Below are positions 9,736 to 21,233 of a stretch of DNA of 64,000 bases, in pieces. Both the position numbers and the translations under genes were made by a program. Position 1 is the stretch's first letter; every line of letters begins with the position of its first letter. The stretch is taken from the NCBI GenBank assembly GCA_025093985.1, contig JACAAK010000010.1, positions 1,451,501 through 1,515,500 on the forward strand, given 5' to 3'. The notes beneath the pieces were generated by a model. It saw only the letters and a program-made list of their open reading frames with translations. It did not search any database and had not been told where the DNA came from. The stretch comes from Calvatia gigantea. Taxonomy: Eukaryota; Basidiomycota; Agaricomycetes; Agaricales; Lycoperdaceae.

Positions 9736-12700
9736 TTATCTCCTTTCGATTTGCCTCGCACAGGCTGCACTAGACTTTCCCTGCATTACATTATCTTCGC
9801 CTAGTATATCCCCACCCCAACACTCCTTTCCTAATTTATAATATTTATACCATACACGTCACTCCTTTGCTTGCTCAGATTTTTCGTTCGCCTTCCCCCC
9901 CTTTATCGACTCCCGTATAATCGTACCGCACACCCTGCACTTGAACCGGCTTGATTTGCCACGGCTCAAGAAAGACATTATTTCTCTCGCTCTGGTAGTA
10001 CCAGTATTGTATCCCTTACATTGTAACTTGTATCAACATTCTATCCCCGTATTCTTGAACCTGTGCAGCTCCACTGGTCCTTTACCGTTCTATTTGTTCC
10101 CGATCTCTGTCGAACGTTGAAACACGACGAGCACATCGGACAGGTGAGGCTATTTTTAGAACGGGCGGGTGTGGTGGACCAAGTTGCGACCGTATGCAGT
10201 GTTTGCAATCAACAAATTGATAGAGTTGTCCGAACCAACATTTTACTGTCACGAGGGCTCAAACCACAGCGACTCTTGGTTATACCGGGCGTCTTAAATA
10301 AAAGATCATCCCGCAACAGAACAGGTCAAGCACCCCCACCTTGGCAGGCCTGGGGCTGGAAACATCTACAGAAACGTGGTGTCCTGACCCCCAAACCTTG
10401 GATACAGTACCGCTGGTTTGTCTGAGGCAACTTCGCGGGAAGTCTATGGTGTCATGATCTTCGGTGAGACGGTTGATGGTATGGACTGCCTTGGCGGCAC
10501 CGCCCTTGTCCTCGTGACTCTGTGATCCGTCAGGTACCGGGGCACAATATCGAAGCCACACGGAGAATACGGTGAAAGCTAGAACACAAAACAAAGATCA
10601 TTGATGACATCTGCTGTGACTTTGATACTTGAGTGTTGGCACACAAACCATATCAGACACTTTGTAGCTCGGTGGTTAGTTCCGTGTTTTAGACCCCAGT
10701 GCACGTTTTGGCATCGACAAATGTAAATCTGACCGGCGACAGGATGATTCCGAGGCACTGCCAAATTTTGGTTGACCTTGCTTCATGGTCTACGCGTCGG
10801 AAGGTATGTGAGAGAATTTTGGTGACGAAGGTTTACACTTACTCCTGTTGATTGATTTCCGATTGTTGGGATCAAGCGCTAAGAAACTGGAATGAAAGTC
10901 AACATTCTTATCTCGTACCTTGGAGCGGGCTTCTCCTGTGTGCACCAGCGGACGTGCAAGGTGACGAGGGATAATTATGTTCTCTGTCAAGTTTACAATG
11001 AAACCGTCCATGGCATTGAGGTATAGTAGTCCGCGGACAATGACTCGGAGACCGCATCTAAAGTTTTGAGACGATGTGATATCATTACCAACAAGGAAGG
11101 TGGTGTTGCGATGCAGAAAGATTCATTCATATCTTCTACGGATGCAACCCGAATCAGTAACATTGGGCTGCCAGAGTAAGCCATTTGCATCTAACAATCG
11201 AAAACCGCAGGCGGTCGGGTCGCATCCGCCTACGGAAGCTCATTAAACGATGTATAGGCTAGTTGTCAGGTTGTTGCCTCGAGCTTCAAGCCCCAACAAC
11301 CGCGGCTTTACGGAGTCCATGATGTTGATACATACCCATGACATATATTGACTCGCTCGCAGCTGTCCACTATCAGCTGGAAGAAACTAAACCCAAGCCA
11401 ATCAACATCCAGTGAATGTCATTGCTGCCCTAGCACGGTTAGACACAACTCAACTGACCAATATGGCATCTACATCGAATACGGTAGCCCATCTCCTGTC
11501 ATTTGCCACAAAACTGACAGGCACAGAAAAGCCACATAAAAGCATTTTCGGCTTAATGAGCCTCAGATGGCATCTGCCAAGGAAATTGAAGTTTATTGGG
11601 ACCTCAATGCAGTACCGACACGTCGGGGTACTACAACAGTTCGCGGGAATGCACCGAATCCAGGAGAATGCCTACGCTCAAAGACATTGGTAGAAAAGGG
11701 GGCCAGTCATGTATGACGTGTCATTTTGATTCTTTCTCGACGGTCACTGGTTCGTAACCCATCTGCTAGTGCTGAAGTTAGGCTAGGGACTCAAGTGTTC
11801 ACGAGTGATATGTCATCATTCCAGAGTCTGCGTTCCATACAAGTATAGATACCTTCCTAAAGTGCACGAGAGAACCACGCATCAAGCTTTCAGGGACAAA
11901 GGATTTGAGGGGAGGCTCCGAGGAATAGTGCGCTGTGCCTTGGTTCCCATCTGATCGCAAGGTGTTTACGGCTCCTTCAACCAGTGAAGCTGCCCCATGA
12001 AGGAAGGCACGCGGGACTAGGAACAACTTGTGGAGCGCCCAACCCGGAAAGGCGCTCCACAAGTTGTTGGCGTATCTCTGGTTTGAATTGAATCGGTGGG
12101 GAATTTCTGTTGAGGACGCGGGCCCACCACGATCAATTCTCGTCTGTGTTGCATTTTGACTGAAATTCGTAATCACATTGCCATTAACATTGAGTCCGGA
12201 GCTGCAGATTCACTGACCGCCTTTTTTGTGATCGGGTTCGGGCCGGCAGGTGTACCACTGTGTGTTTCTGAGGGCATGGCTACTACAAGGGCGGTGGTGG
12301 CCGTAGGTTGCTGGGGTCTGAGGGGGTCCCTAGTCGAGGGTTGGGTAAGTCTTATGTGTTAGTACTCGCGATAATTCTCTGGCTTACGGCGTTCCTCGTT
12401 AGGACCTCTAATTGTTGAGTGGAGTCAACTCCGGAGGGATCTGTGGCAGCATCGATTTCGGTGTGTATACACAACGTTGACTGACACCACAAGAATGTTT
12501 CCCGAAGGAACATGGCATTCACGGGATTGTACGCGCTCCGATTGCGTCCTGCAAATTCCTGAACTTTCGGTCAATTTGGAGATTCGGGTTTAATGCCATA
12601 ATCGTCCACTATTCCGCTGTGTATTTTTATTCAAGGAATTCGGGCAGGCATGGCATGACGACGAATTAGTAACCCCTTTACGGGGTGCTCAGGGGCACCG

Positions 12701-12920
12701 CCGATCACAGGGGAGGAGCTCGGGGCAGGGCACAAGTGCAAACAGCTTGAGGTGGGCCGAACGAGTTCCATCTTTGTAGATCCTAACGCAACGTTATCCC
12801 GGAAGGTTCCTTGTGAGAGTCAAAATCCCCTTGCAAAAATCTGAAAATATCTGAATAAGAAAGCAAATATATATTAAGCACCGCAATACACGAAGCAAAG
12901 CCCTAAATGCGGTTAAGTGA
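9736..12920. other. Gene-poor intergenic region
   Basis: 3.2 kb with only short, unsupported frames on both strands and no spliceable gene that I could recognise. The terpene synthase 3' region (T-rich, to about 10060) and one perfect hairpin (12019-12065) are the only structures seen. Confidence 0.4.
12019..12065. repeat. Perfect inverted repeat / hairpin (18-bp stem, 11-nt loop)
   Basis: AACAACTTGTGGAGCGCC (12019-12036) is followed by an 11-nt spacer and its exact reverse complement (12048-12065). The stem is perfect and GC-rich at the loop side, far longer than expected by chance in 47 nt. It could be a small-RNA precursor, a terminator-like fold or a relic of an inverted transposon end. 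No flanking duplication was identified. Confidence 0.7.
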
Positions 12921-14238
12921 TTAAGAAGTCTTTTTGGCTGTCACCTCCCAGATCTGGTCCCTGATCAGCCATGGTCCGTCATACCACATCCTTTTCTCTA
13001 GAACAAGATACTGAACGACATGCTGTCTCTCCGCCGGCACAACACCATTGGTTGCCTCGGCGGCCGCCCCCACAGCGGGTTTATGAAGTGCATTGCCCCG
13101 GCGGTCATAGATTTCAAGGCTCTATAGAGTTTTGTGAGCACACAAACCGGTCCGATAGTGGAGCAGAAACGGACCTGTTCAGTGTTGAACTTCACTAACG
13201 CGTGAACCATTAAACGATTGCCGAACTTGGGGTCTTGAGGAGATAAATATCCTTCGGTGACACGCAGAGACACAATTTGAATTGGGGTGACTTCACGATG
13301 GAAGCGCCAGACGTAGGTATAAGCAGAAGAACGCTTCTTCTGCGCAGCCAGAGTGTCAGCAAGGAAGGAATCTGTCGCTAGGCGTTTAATCTCTTTCAGG
13401 TCATTTCTGGTCAAATGGTCACTAGCGTGCTTCTTGTTGGAAAAGAGGTACACACTTGGAAATAGCGGTGTTCAATTGCAAATAGGTTTCGAGAGCCAGC
13501 TGCCTAGTCGGAGCCAACCAACTCGACGGGCCCGTTGACTTAGCGCCGAAGATGTAAAGTGGCCACTTGAAGAGCTTCTTGAAGAAACGGTCGTTAACAG
13601 TACTGACACCAGGAATTGCATTGTGGGCCGCAAGAGCAACCAAACTTGTCGTGTTTTTCACGTCATTTAATCGGTTTCTCCAGAATTGTGCCCATCGATC
13701 GCTAAGCCCGCCTAGTTGGTATTGAGAAGAAAGTGTGGGGTAGGGAATCATCACATCTTTTCTTGGAAGGTTACATCTTCAGAGTTGACCGTCGAGTTAA
13801 AAAACAAAACGTACCTAATGTCTCCACTTTCTGACCCCAGACATCAGCTGTCGGCATGTATTGTGAGAACGCTAGAATCTGGTCTAGCTGTTCCATTTGT
13901 TCCTTCTCCGACATGACGCGTGGTTTCGACTCAGCCCCTGGAGCAGCGTCTTTTATTGCAGCATTTGCTGCAGGTCCACCTGGGGAGACATGTGTACGCG
14001 ATGCAGTCTTGGCGGAGGCCTTCGGTCTGGATGCCGAGGGCGGATGTTTTGTTGATGTAGTCTTTGTTGCTGTCACTGAAGGTCTATCCTTGCCGGTAGC
14101 GACCGTGGTAGCTGTTGCATATGAGCAGCGGTGTGTTGCTGAGACTAGGACCCGGGATGAGTAGGTCGAACCACCCAAAAAGCTGAGTTGAGCATGTGTG
14201 AGAGAGCGCAGGCAGGTTCTAGAAGCTCCAGCAGCCAT
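12921..14238 (-). CDS. MRPL45: Mitochondrial ribosome protein mL45 / Mba1-type (Tim44-like domain)
   Basis: Four exons on the minus strand. Start ATG at 14238 (MAAGASRTCLRSLTHA). The first about 85 residues are Ser/Thr/Ala/Arg-rich with SRVLVSATHRCSYAT, a good mitochondrial presequence. Exon 1 (13815-14238) ends with QYMPTADVWGQKVETLG. Exon 2 carries YPTLSSQYQLGG and FKWPLYIFGAKS. The next exon has the Tim44-like domain core YVWRFHREVTPIQIVSLRVT followed by DPKFGNRLMVHALVKFNTEQ. The last exon has LEIYDRRGNAL and VLEKRMWYDGPWLIRDQIWE. This combination is the mL45/Mba1 family: mL45 is a large-subunit protein near the exit tunnel, and yeast Mba1 is its membrane-bound homologue that aligns ribosomes with the insertion machinery. 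Intron 2 may be 34 or 49 nt; both keep frame, and the 49-nt version is more typical. It is divergent with MIX17, another mitochondrial gene. Confidence 0.85.
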
Positions 14239-14452
14239 AGGCAAACAACAACGCGGTAGAATGAAACGTCACCGACGCGGCGCGGCTCGGGCACAACGTA
14301 TTTAGCACGGTCAATTTTCGAAATTTCGGTGAATTCTCTCTGTGTGGTCGTATTTGGCATGAGCTTCTCGCTAACTCTTTGCCGAACGTTGTCGTCGCGG
14401 CCTTTGCAACTATTTCTTGTTCCACAACTACCATCTTCTCGTTTACGACAAC
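14239..14452. promoter_or_regulatory. Bidirectional promoter, mL45-type / MIX17
   Basis: 214 bp separate the two start codons of divergent nuclear genes for mitochondrial proteins, so the promoter elements must be shared or overlapping. It holds a pyrimidine-rich stretch toward MIX17 and no obvious TATA box. Confidence 0.6.
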
Positions 14453-15072
14453 ATGCCTGTACGTTTTCCTCACTTCTTCAATTTCCGGCCTCTCTAACAC
14501 TTCTCATAGCGCCAATCTCGCTCTCGTCCTGCCCCTCGTGCTGCACCAACACCAGCGCCTGCCCAAACTCGCAGTGCTTCAACTGCTGCCGCTGCACCTC
14601 ACTCCGGCTATTCCCATGCACCTCCCCCAGCACCTCCTGCAGCAGCAGCAGCTTCTGCCGCTCAACCTAAACAGCCAGGGATGCTAGCACAGATGGCAGC
14701 CACTGCCGGTTCCGTAGCCGTGGGCTCTACGATTGGTCACGGCATCTCCAGCATGCTTTTCGGCGGTGGAGGACATGCAGCTCCTGCCCAGGAAGCTCCT
14801 GCCGCTGCTCCCCCCATTCAGCAGCAACAGACCAGCGGCATTAATTGCGAAGTTCAGGCCAAGGGTAGGTTCTCTTTTTATATCATGTTGTGATTTTATT
14901 TTACTTTCGGACCTTATAGAATTTACGAAGTGCCTTGAGAAAGCCGACCTCCCGTCATGCACATGGTATCTCGAACAGCTTAAGGCAGTAAGTTCTACCC
15001 CAACGTTTTCACTATCACTTTTTTTTTTACTCACGCTTCCTCCAGTGCCAAGCTGCTGCTGCTCCCTATTAA
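14453..15072 (+). CDS. MIX17: Twin CX9C protein MIX17 (CHCHD2/10 family)
   Basis: Four exons: 14453-14458 (only ATG CCT), 14510-14864, 14920-14987 and 15046-15072, giving 151 residues. The N-terminal half is Pro/Ala/Arg-rich (PRQSRSRPAPRAAP) with a poly-Ala run. The central hydrophobic glycine-rich helix (MLAQMAATAGSVAVGSTIGH, then GISSMLFGGGG) is the hallmark of CHCHD2/CHCHD10/Mix17. The CHCH domain has C-EVQAKEFTK-C and C-TWYLEQLKA-C, two exact CX9C pairs. The last cysteine is supplied by the short final exon, so the splice model is required to complete the motif. It is an intermembrane-space protein imported by Mia40, linked to respiration and cristae or stress regulation in relatives. Confidence 0.92.
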
Positions 15073-18000
15073 GTCAGGGATGGTTTTAATTATACCTCGC
15101 TATGACATTATAACCATGCTTTTCCGTGGTGGTCATACGGATAGATTCCAACAAGCTACAACAGCAGACGCTCTATTGTTACTGTGTTCGATTTAATCTT
15201 GCCCAATAGAAACCTAAACCATACTCACTGGCATATGTGATTTTTAAGACTACGAACTGACAAACAAACTCGGTTTATGGCGTGCACTAAGGAAACCTGA
15301 GGTTTGATCGGAACTCGTCGCCAACCACATAGCTGACCAAGGTCACAGCACAGGATGCAGGTAGTCACCCAGGCGTGGATTGAAAACGCTAACAATGGTA
15401 CAAGAAATGTCGCTCCCCGTTTACCTCGCTGCGTATGAGGGTACTTAACGTGACATACCTTGCAGAGGGTTTCACAGGACGTCTCTGAGGCACTCTGTGG
15501 TGAACGACCGATACTGGACGGTAGTGCAACGAGGTCCGTGTAGGCATCCTGTTACTGACATGATCTCGGGATCCGTTGCCCGTGCCATATTCCCTATCGA
15601 TACCCCTCCTCTGTTCACCTTGTGGTAGTCCTGACGATCATCGAAAAAGCGATGTCGTGTTACTTCCCAGAGGACAGCAAATGCTGCCCCAATGGTTGAG
15701 ATACCAAGATGGTTGATAACCAGCTGAAGTATCACATGTACTGTGGATAATTCGCTGATACCCTACCACTCGCTCCTGCGGTCCAAAACGTTCTCATATA
15801 GTGCGGACGAGGACATTCAGACTTGGCCTGAAGACGCTACATATATCGTGTTTGAGTCACCGTGAACAAGGTCTTGGTCCTATGAAGTCGAAGGACCACT
15901 TACTGGACGGTGACGAATAAAAGCAATGAGCACACATACTATAGAGGGATTCGGGCCGTGTCCAACAACCAACGTCAATTCGTTCACCCACCCCCGCATA
16001 ATCACTACATACCACATAGCACTCGAGAATGGAACTAAAAACGTTATACGTTCATCGAGGAGCCTACATGTTCCGCAGTTTCCTTGAAGCAAGAATGCCG
16101 AGAAGCCCGGAAGCCATTCCTGGTGAAGTCCTGAACTCACTTGCCATCGACCAGTCCAACCCGTGGCGCCATAAATCGACGCACTCAACCATGGACGTTG
16201 TGAAAGGCGCTCAAGCAGTTGCTATCAATCCCGTTCAAGATCTCGTGCTGCGACGAGGAAAGTGAGGGGCGTATCAAATAGATGATGCCTTCTCAGATTG
16301 CAGCTTTGAAGGATATTGGCTCTCTCCCGTTGCAACGGACAGGTAAAAGACGAACCACGGATCTCTCCACTGTAACGATCAGCTACCCTGGACATGTGGT
16401 TGTTAACGACTGTGTTCCGTCCGTGCCGATAAAATCCAATTCCACACCATTTGCGAAGTGAGGTCACAGCGCGCTGGGGTAGTGGCGTCACCAGTATTAG
16501 AAACCGACCAGGCGGAGCCGCGGATTGAACTGCCATTTGGAATTGGCCCAGTTGGCCAGGGTGTCGGCGCTGACCCATTTGAAGCCATGTCAGGGGAAGC
16601 TAAAAAGCATCTGTATGGCAGCACAAACTATCTATCGACCTTTGCGGATATGAAATCTCGGAAAGTACATCTCAAGCGTGCAGAGGTTGAAGGGATCAGT
16701 GACTGAACCCTGCAGAACTAACCACACCCTCTGGAAGCCCAGTGCACAAAGTATTTGTTGCCCCTAGTGACCATTCCAATATTAGGGCTGTCCGTAACAG
16801 GGGGTTAGGTATCGGCGGCAGTAGGTGTTGTGTGCTACCAGGAGGCCTGGTAGTGGCAGTAGCCAGGTTCTGGTTCCGCATGCATTGGCACCTGCGAGTG
16901 AATATGCACGTCACCAAAGGCCTTCGGTAACCACCAGCGGCTTGTCGAGGGTAGAAACCGTTAGTGTAGATGCAGGTAGCGCAAGCGACACCTCTAAGCT
17001 GCCATACTTCGAATAAAGGGGAAACAGAAGTCATCCAGTGAGTGTCCACAAGCTGTCTGCAGATCGCCTTAGAGTCAGCAGGTGAGCAGAGGATAATATC
17101 GGAATGTCCCTCCTTGCCAGTCCAATCCCTGCCACCGCTTATAGAAGAAAGTATTCTCGTCAGACCATGCTCGGTGTGGACGGAGAATAAGACGTGCACA
17201 CCGACCCCAGAGAGGGATGGTAGTAGCGGCGTGGCGAATCAAAGCAAGACGGGCGATGAGTTCTTGATCCTACTTTTTGATTGATTCATCTCTGTCGCAG
17301 CGCGGACAACACTCTTTTCTATCTGACCACTAATGATATTATTTTTAAAACGAACAATGCCAGCGGCAGTTACCCCGGCAAGAAGTGAGCTGAGGAGCGG
17401 CTATATCCCAGTCGTTCGCTTTTTAATTGGAAGAAATGGTTATATTTTGCGAAGCTGAAGTAAAAACAAGCATCGTGGAGGTAGCGTCGCGGGCATGTTG
17501 GATGAATCAGTTCAAAATAATCGCAACTGTGTTATCGACCTGCTCAAAAGGGGACACCATGGTAGCTGTATCCCTCGTATATTCAGCGGGGTGGTCGCGA
17601 TGAGGATTGGCCATTGGACAGTAAGTACTAAGTATTTTTGTGTGGCCCATAGGTCTGTGTCATTAAGACAGGTGTTGCCGGCCCGTGAGGAGGAATGGAT
17701 CATGACTTCTTCGCAGTGCGCACCAGGCTTGTTGGCCACCCAACATTTAGCACCGAGATGATCTCGGACAAGACAGGAATTAGGGCAAGTCGGAAACAAA
17801 CACTGAATTAATGCGAACGAGGCTCAGTGGGATAAGTTTAGCTTAGAACTCGCCTACTTATGCGTTGTTCCATTGAGTATACAGTATGTACGTAGGCTAA
17901 CCAGTCGGACATTCAATAGGTTGCTTCAACGCTTTCGAGGGGTTGGCTTCAGTGATTCATATCCAGATGAACAGTTTGCATTTGCGCCCATGTTGCCGCT

Positions 18001-19001
18001 CGCGAGCCCTGGGCCCCCGAGGCTTCCTGATGCTGAGCACTGAGTACTGAACTTCCGGTCTGCATTCAGACGTAGTTGTCAGTGATTGCGCCACGGATGG
18101 CACACTGGTTTGTTTCATGTGCCCGACTCCAACCATTGCCCCTCACCCCACGATATGCCCTCGGCAAAGCAGCCTTCGGTATCTCCCTCTACCCCGCCTT
18201 CATCTTTGCCGCTGCATTGAATATACTTTCGGCCCCCGCAGCCCGCCGTTTTGGGCGACCCCCATAACACCCCTACAACGTTTTTGAATCCTAGACCTCT
18301 TGTTTTGGGCAGTGCCCAGTTGACTTGAAAATCCGCCAATTCTCGATCTTGTACCTGTTCCCGGATGCCTCACGCTTTTCTATTCTATTAGACATCTCAT
18401 AGAGTTGGTCGCCACAACCATCATTCACTATTCTCGCCAAACGAATGGACATAACCCCCAAGAGTTCAGCATCAAGTTGAAACACCTCCCACAGTAGGCT
18501 CTTAGGCGGCCCTCGGGCTGTCATTCCGATTTCTGATGGGACGTCTTGTCTTGCCCTGTGGCTCAGCTGTTTGCATCTTGTGCCGATGCGTTTGTGGTGA
18601 CATAGTATAGTTCAAAGGCGGTCGCCGCGCTTATGATTTTGTGCTGGTCAAAGATATCGTCGCGGCTTTTACTCTTGGGACACACTCTGAACGCCTTCAA
18701 GCCCCATTGACGGTGCAATAACATGTCCAAGTGGGTTTCCGATGACTGACAGTTCACGTTGGAGGACCACAAGACTGTATCAGGGCCAAACCCTTGGCGG
18801 CCCTATTCTTGGAAATCTAATGGCAGCCAGCCGTGATTCGAATCTCCACGGCGCCCTCCGCAAATATTACTATTGACAGAGAACGGGTTCATGAACTTGA
18901 AACGGCCGCCTTATGTAAATTTCTAACTACTCAATGAATTTTGGTCTCGTAATTCTACCCGTGCGCTCTAAGGTATTTCGCAAGGGCAAAGTTGAATATG
19001 A
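15073..19001. other. Gene-free region, 3.9 kb
   Basis: No gene could be supported. The longest frames (for example 167 codons on the minus strand at 16696-17199) have mixed low-complexity composition without motif, splice partners or start context. It may be decayed repeat DNA, but no transposon domain was recognised. Confidence 0.4.
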
Positions 19002-19009
19002 TATATAAA
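19002..19009 (+). promoter_or_regulatory. TATA box of SSP A
   Basis: TATATAAA 74 bp before the start codon. SSP B and C have comparable boxes at similar spacing. Confidence 0.65.
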
Positions 19010-19075
19010 GGATCGCACTCCAGCTCAGCCTAGGATCGCCCAATCTCAGAATCAGCAGTATCAGACAATCTCCCC

Positions 19076-19552
19076 ATGATGTTCAAGAAGGCTCTGCTTG
19101 CTTCTATCTTTACTGTCATCTCTGTCTCCGTCTCTGCTAACCCAGTGGCACAAGCTGGCGACCCTACTGTAGCAACCATTCCTGGTTTGGGTGAACCTTG
19201 TACGTGCTTCCATGTCTCTAGCTGCCGTGTTGAATGATTAACAAAAGATGATCCAAGGCGGTTTCATTTGGGGCACGGTGAGTGTTTCCTCTCCAGCCCA
19301 TAATCAGATGGCGAATCTCAATGGGTGTGATGCACGCCTTGTCGCTAGAGACCCTGTAAGTCATGACAAACAACGCCTCTCTGCCTCAATGGAATTGATC
19401 TTGTCTCGATCCATAGGTTCTAACCCACGCTTCAAATGTTGCTACCTGTACCCCGATGCCGGCTAGTATGTATCATCCCGAAGTGTTGTGAGCTACCCTG
19501 ATGTTCCTTCAGCTGCCTGCCCATTTGCCCCAAAGGTTACCTACCTGCTTGA
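19076..19552 (+). CDS. Small secreted cysteine-rich protein A (CBM1-like, SSP family)
   Basis: Five exons: 19076-19199, 19258-19277, 19349-19355 (7 nt), 19417-19465 and 19513-19552, encoding 79 residues. Residues 1-20 are a clear signal peptide (MMFKKALLASIFTVISVSVS) with cleavage likely after SVSA. The mature part ends in a cysteine domain: PCGFIWGTRPC, SNPRFKCC, YLYPDAGYC, LPIC. Spacing is C-x8-C-x6-CC-x8-C-x3-C, an inhibitor-cystine-knot-like order. Intron phases (1, 0, 1, 2) and their positions relative to the cysteines equal those of the CBM1 region of the xylanase at 30168. I therefore infer descent from, or common origin with, a family 1 carbohydrate-binding module. Function is unknown: secreted, possibly wall- or substrate-binding. 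The first ATG is followed at once by a second; either could be used. Confidence 0.78.
19349..19355 (+). other. 7-nt microexon of SSP A
   Basis: AGACCCT lies between TAG and GTAAGT. It is needed to keep frame and to supply the first base of the second cysteine codon. Exons of the same length sit at the same place in SSP B (21018-21024) and SSP C (22649-22655). Confidence 0.75.
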
Positions 19553-20687
19553 TTTGTTGAAGCTTGTGTTTATATTGAACTACCTTGTAACAAACCCAAA
19601 TACTATATTTTACATACATCATGGTTTTCGTTGGCCCCCGCCACAAAGCGTGATTCCTGACCGAATATCGAGCTAATCATCAGTTCCCAAACACTGATGA
19701 ACGGGCGTTTGGTTTGGTGGGTTTCCCGAAGGTACATGCCTTGAAGGCACTTACCTTGAAGGCACTTCAACTACCGAGAGTTTTGGATTTCTTTTGTCCC
19801 TTTAATCGCGAGGAAAACATTACAACAGTCACGGAGCCCTCGAGAACCTCGACTCCTAACTCGCCAATTACTTATTCTGATCCTAACGAAGCTCCTTCTA
19901 TCCCTCCAGAACCTTGGCTTCCCCGAGCCACACCACCCTAAATTCATGCCCTTTACTTCTGAGATTATATGATTTGGCCGCTCTCCCTCCCACCCAGGAA
20001 GTAATAGATTATTGTTCAATATCACCGCACACCACAAACGTCCCCTCATCTTCTGTTAACCGTCTTGAAATGCAATTAACATCTCTCTTCTCCCCAATGG
20101 GCCTTAATAGGTCCAAACCCCGGTTTGAAATGTCATAAGTGGGACTGGCTTCCGGTTCAGTCCTCCAATTCCACGACAACATCCTGGCTTGTAGCTTCAC
20201 GCCTTGGTGCCCCCTTGTTCAAATGGACGACTGCTCCACTAAACTGCCTTTGCGTCAAACTGGGTGCTTGTAACTCGTCTGCTTGCGTTGCAGTTCTTCG
20301 TGGTCTCCCACCCCAAGGGTTTGGGGTGTCCTGGCAGACAGGGTTAAACCAGTGGAAGATAGAGACACGGTGTCATGAGAAACGTTCCGATGCCCATAGC
20401 TCGCTAGTCTTTAACCCTTAACAAAGCCCTAGGAAACTCAAAGAAGAGGCACCATGTGTGCATCCCGAGTTAACCCCCGTCGCTTACCAGGAGTCGAGAC
20501 CAACTTCGTAGCCATCTGATCGACACATTATGCAAGGTTTTCAAAACGTGTCCTGCGTTACGCTCGAATCTCGTAATTATGTCCTCTCAATGAAAAGACG
20601 GTTCTCAGGAAAGACATCTCTTGTGAATAATCGAAGATTGGGCGGCGTGAGGTAAGCGTGGTGAAGGTTCTCCACAACACGGGTCCA
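19553..20687. other. Spacer between SSP A and SSP B
   Basis: No supported gene. A short direct repeat (CTTGAAGGCACTT twice) lies at about 19740-19770. A 75-codon Pro/Ser/Thr-rich frame at 19714-19941 has no recognisable domain or splice partners. Confidence 0.35.
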
Positions 20688-20695
20688 TATAAAAA
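20688..20695 (+). promoter_or_regulatory. TATA box of SSP B
   Basis: TATAAAAA 72 bp before the start codon, matching the placement in the paralogues. Confidence 0.6.
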
Positions 20696-20759
20696 GGGTT
20701 CCATGGAGTCCACTTTTTTCATCTCGGAACCCGTAACACCCAAAGACAAATATCTTATT

Positions 20760-21233
20760 ATGATGGTCAAGAAAGTTCTGTTCACCGCCATCCTCTCCGC
20801 GGTTCTCGTCTCTGCTACCCCACAAATCATTGGCCCCTCTACGGGAATCCCTGGCTTGGGGGATCCATGTACGTGCTTTCCGAATTCTTCCTGAGTGTTG
20901 CGTAGACTGAACCGTGTTTCAAGGTGGTTTCATTTGGGGCGAGGTGGGTTTTTTTGGAAACTAAGGACATCTTCCGATCGCGAATCTCACATTGCGCAAT
21001 GTTTGTTTTATCGATAGTCACGTTGTAAGTTGGATGCAATATTCTTTCTATTTTGTGTAACCCCGTTTCTCCGCAGGTGCCAACACAAACCTCAAGTGCT
21101 GTTACCTCTATCCCGATCTGGGCTAGTATGTATCATCCCGGATTTCTGCCACACATACTAATAGTTTTTCAGTTGCTTGCCCTGCTGCCCGGACAAGTTC
21201 CCACCTCCAGTGCCAGTGGACACGAAGTTGTAG
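20760..21233 (+). CDS. Small secreted cysteine-rich protein B (CBM1-like, SSP family)
   Basis: Five exons: 20760-20868, 20924-20943, 21018-21024 (7 nt), 21077-21125 and 21173-21233, giving 81 residues. Signal peptide MMVKKVLFTAILSAVLVSAT. The linker contains IPGLGDPC, nearly identical to SSP A. The cysteine domain reads PCGFIWGESRC, ANTNLKCC, YLYPDLGYC, LPCC, then a short PVPVDTKL tail. It has one more cysteine than A, in the C-terminal cluster. Exons 2, 3 and 4 have exactly the same lengths as in SSP A (20, 7 and 49 nt), which makes the splice model robust. Predicted extracellular protein of unknown function; a tandem paralogue of A and C. Confidence 0.8.

Noticed and set aside
7976..15072. 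A terpene biosynthetic gene cluster around the terpene synthase
   Set aside because: The neighbours are an MFS transporter and mitochondrial housekeeping genes; no P450, oxidoreductase or transferase adjoins, and the transporter alone is weak evidence.
16696..17199. 167-codon minus-strand frame in the 4-kb gap
   Set aside because: Longest frame of the gap but no family motif, poor start context, and overlapping frames on the other strand are equally open.
19714..19941. 75-codon Ser/Thr/Pro-rich frame between SSP A and B
   Set aside because: Looks protein-like in composition but has no domain, partner exons or paralogue.
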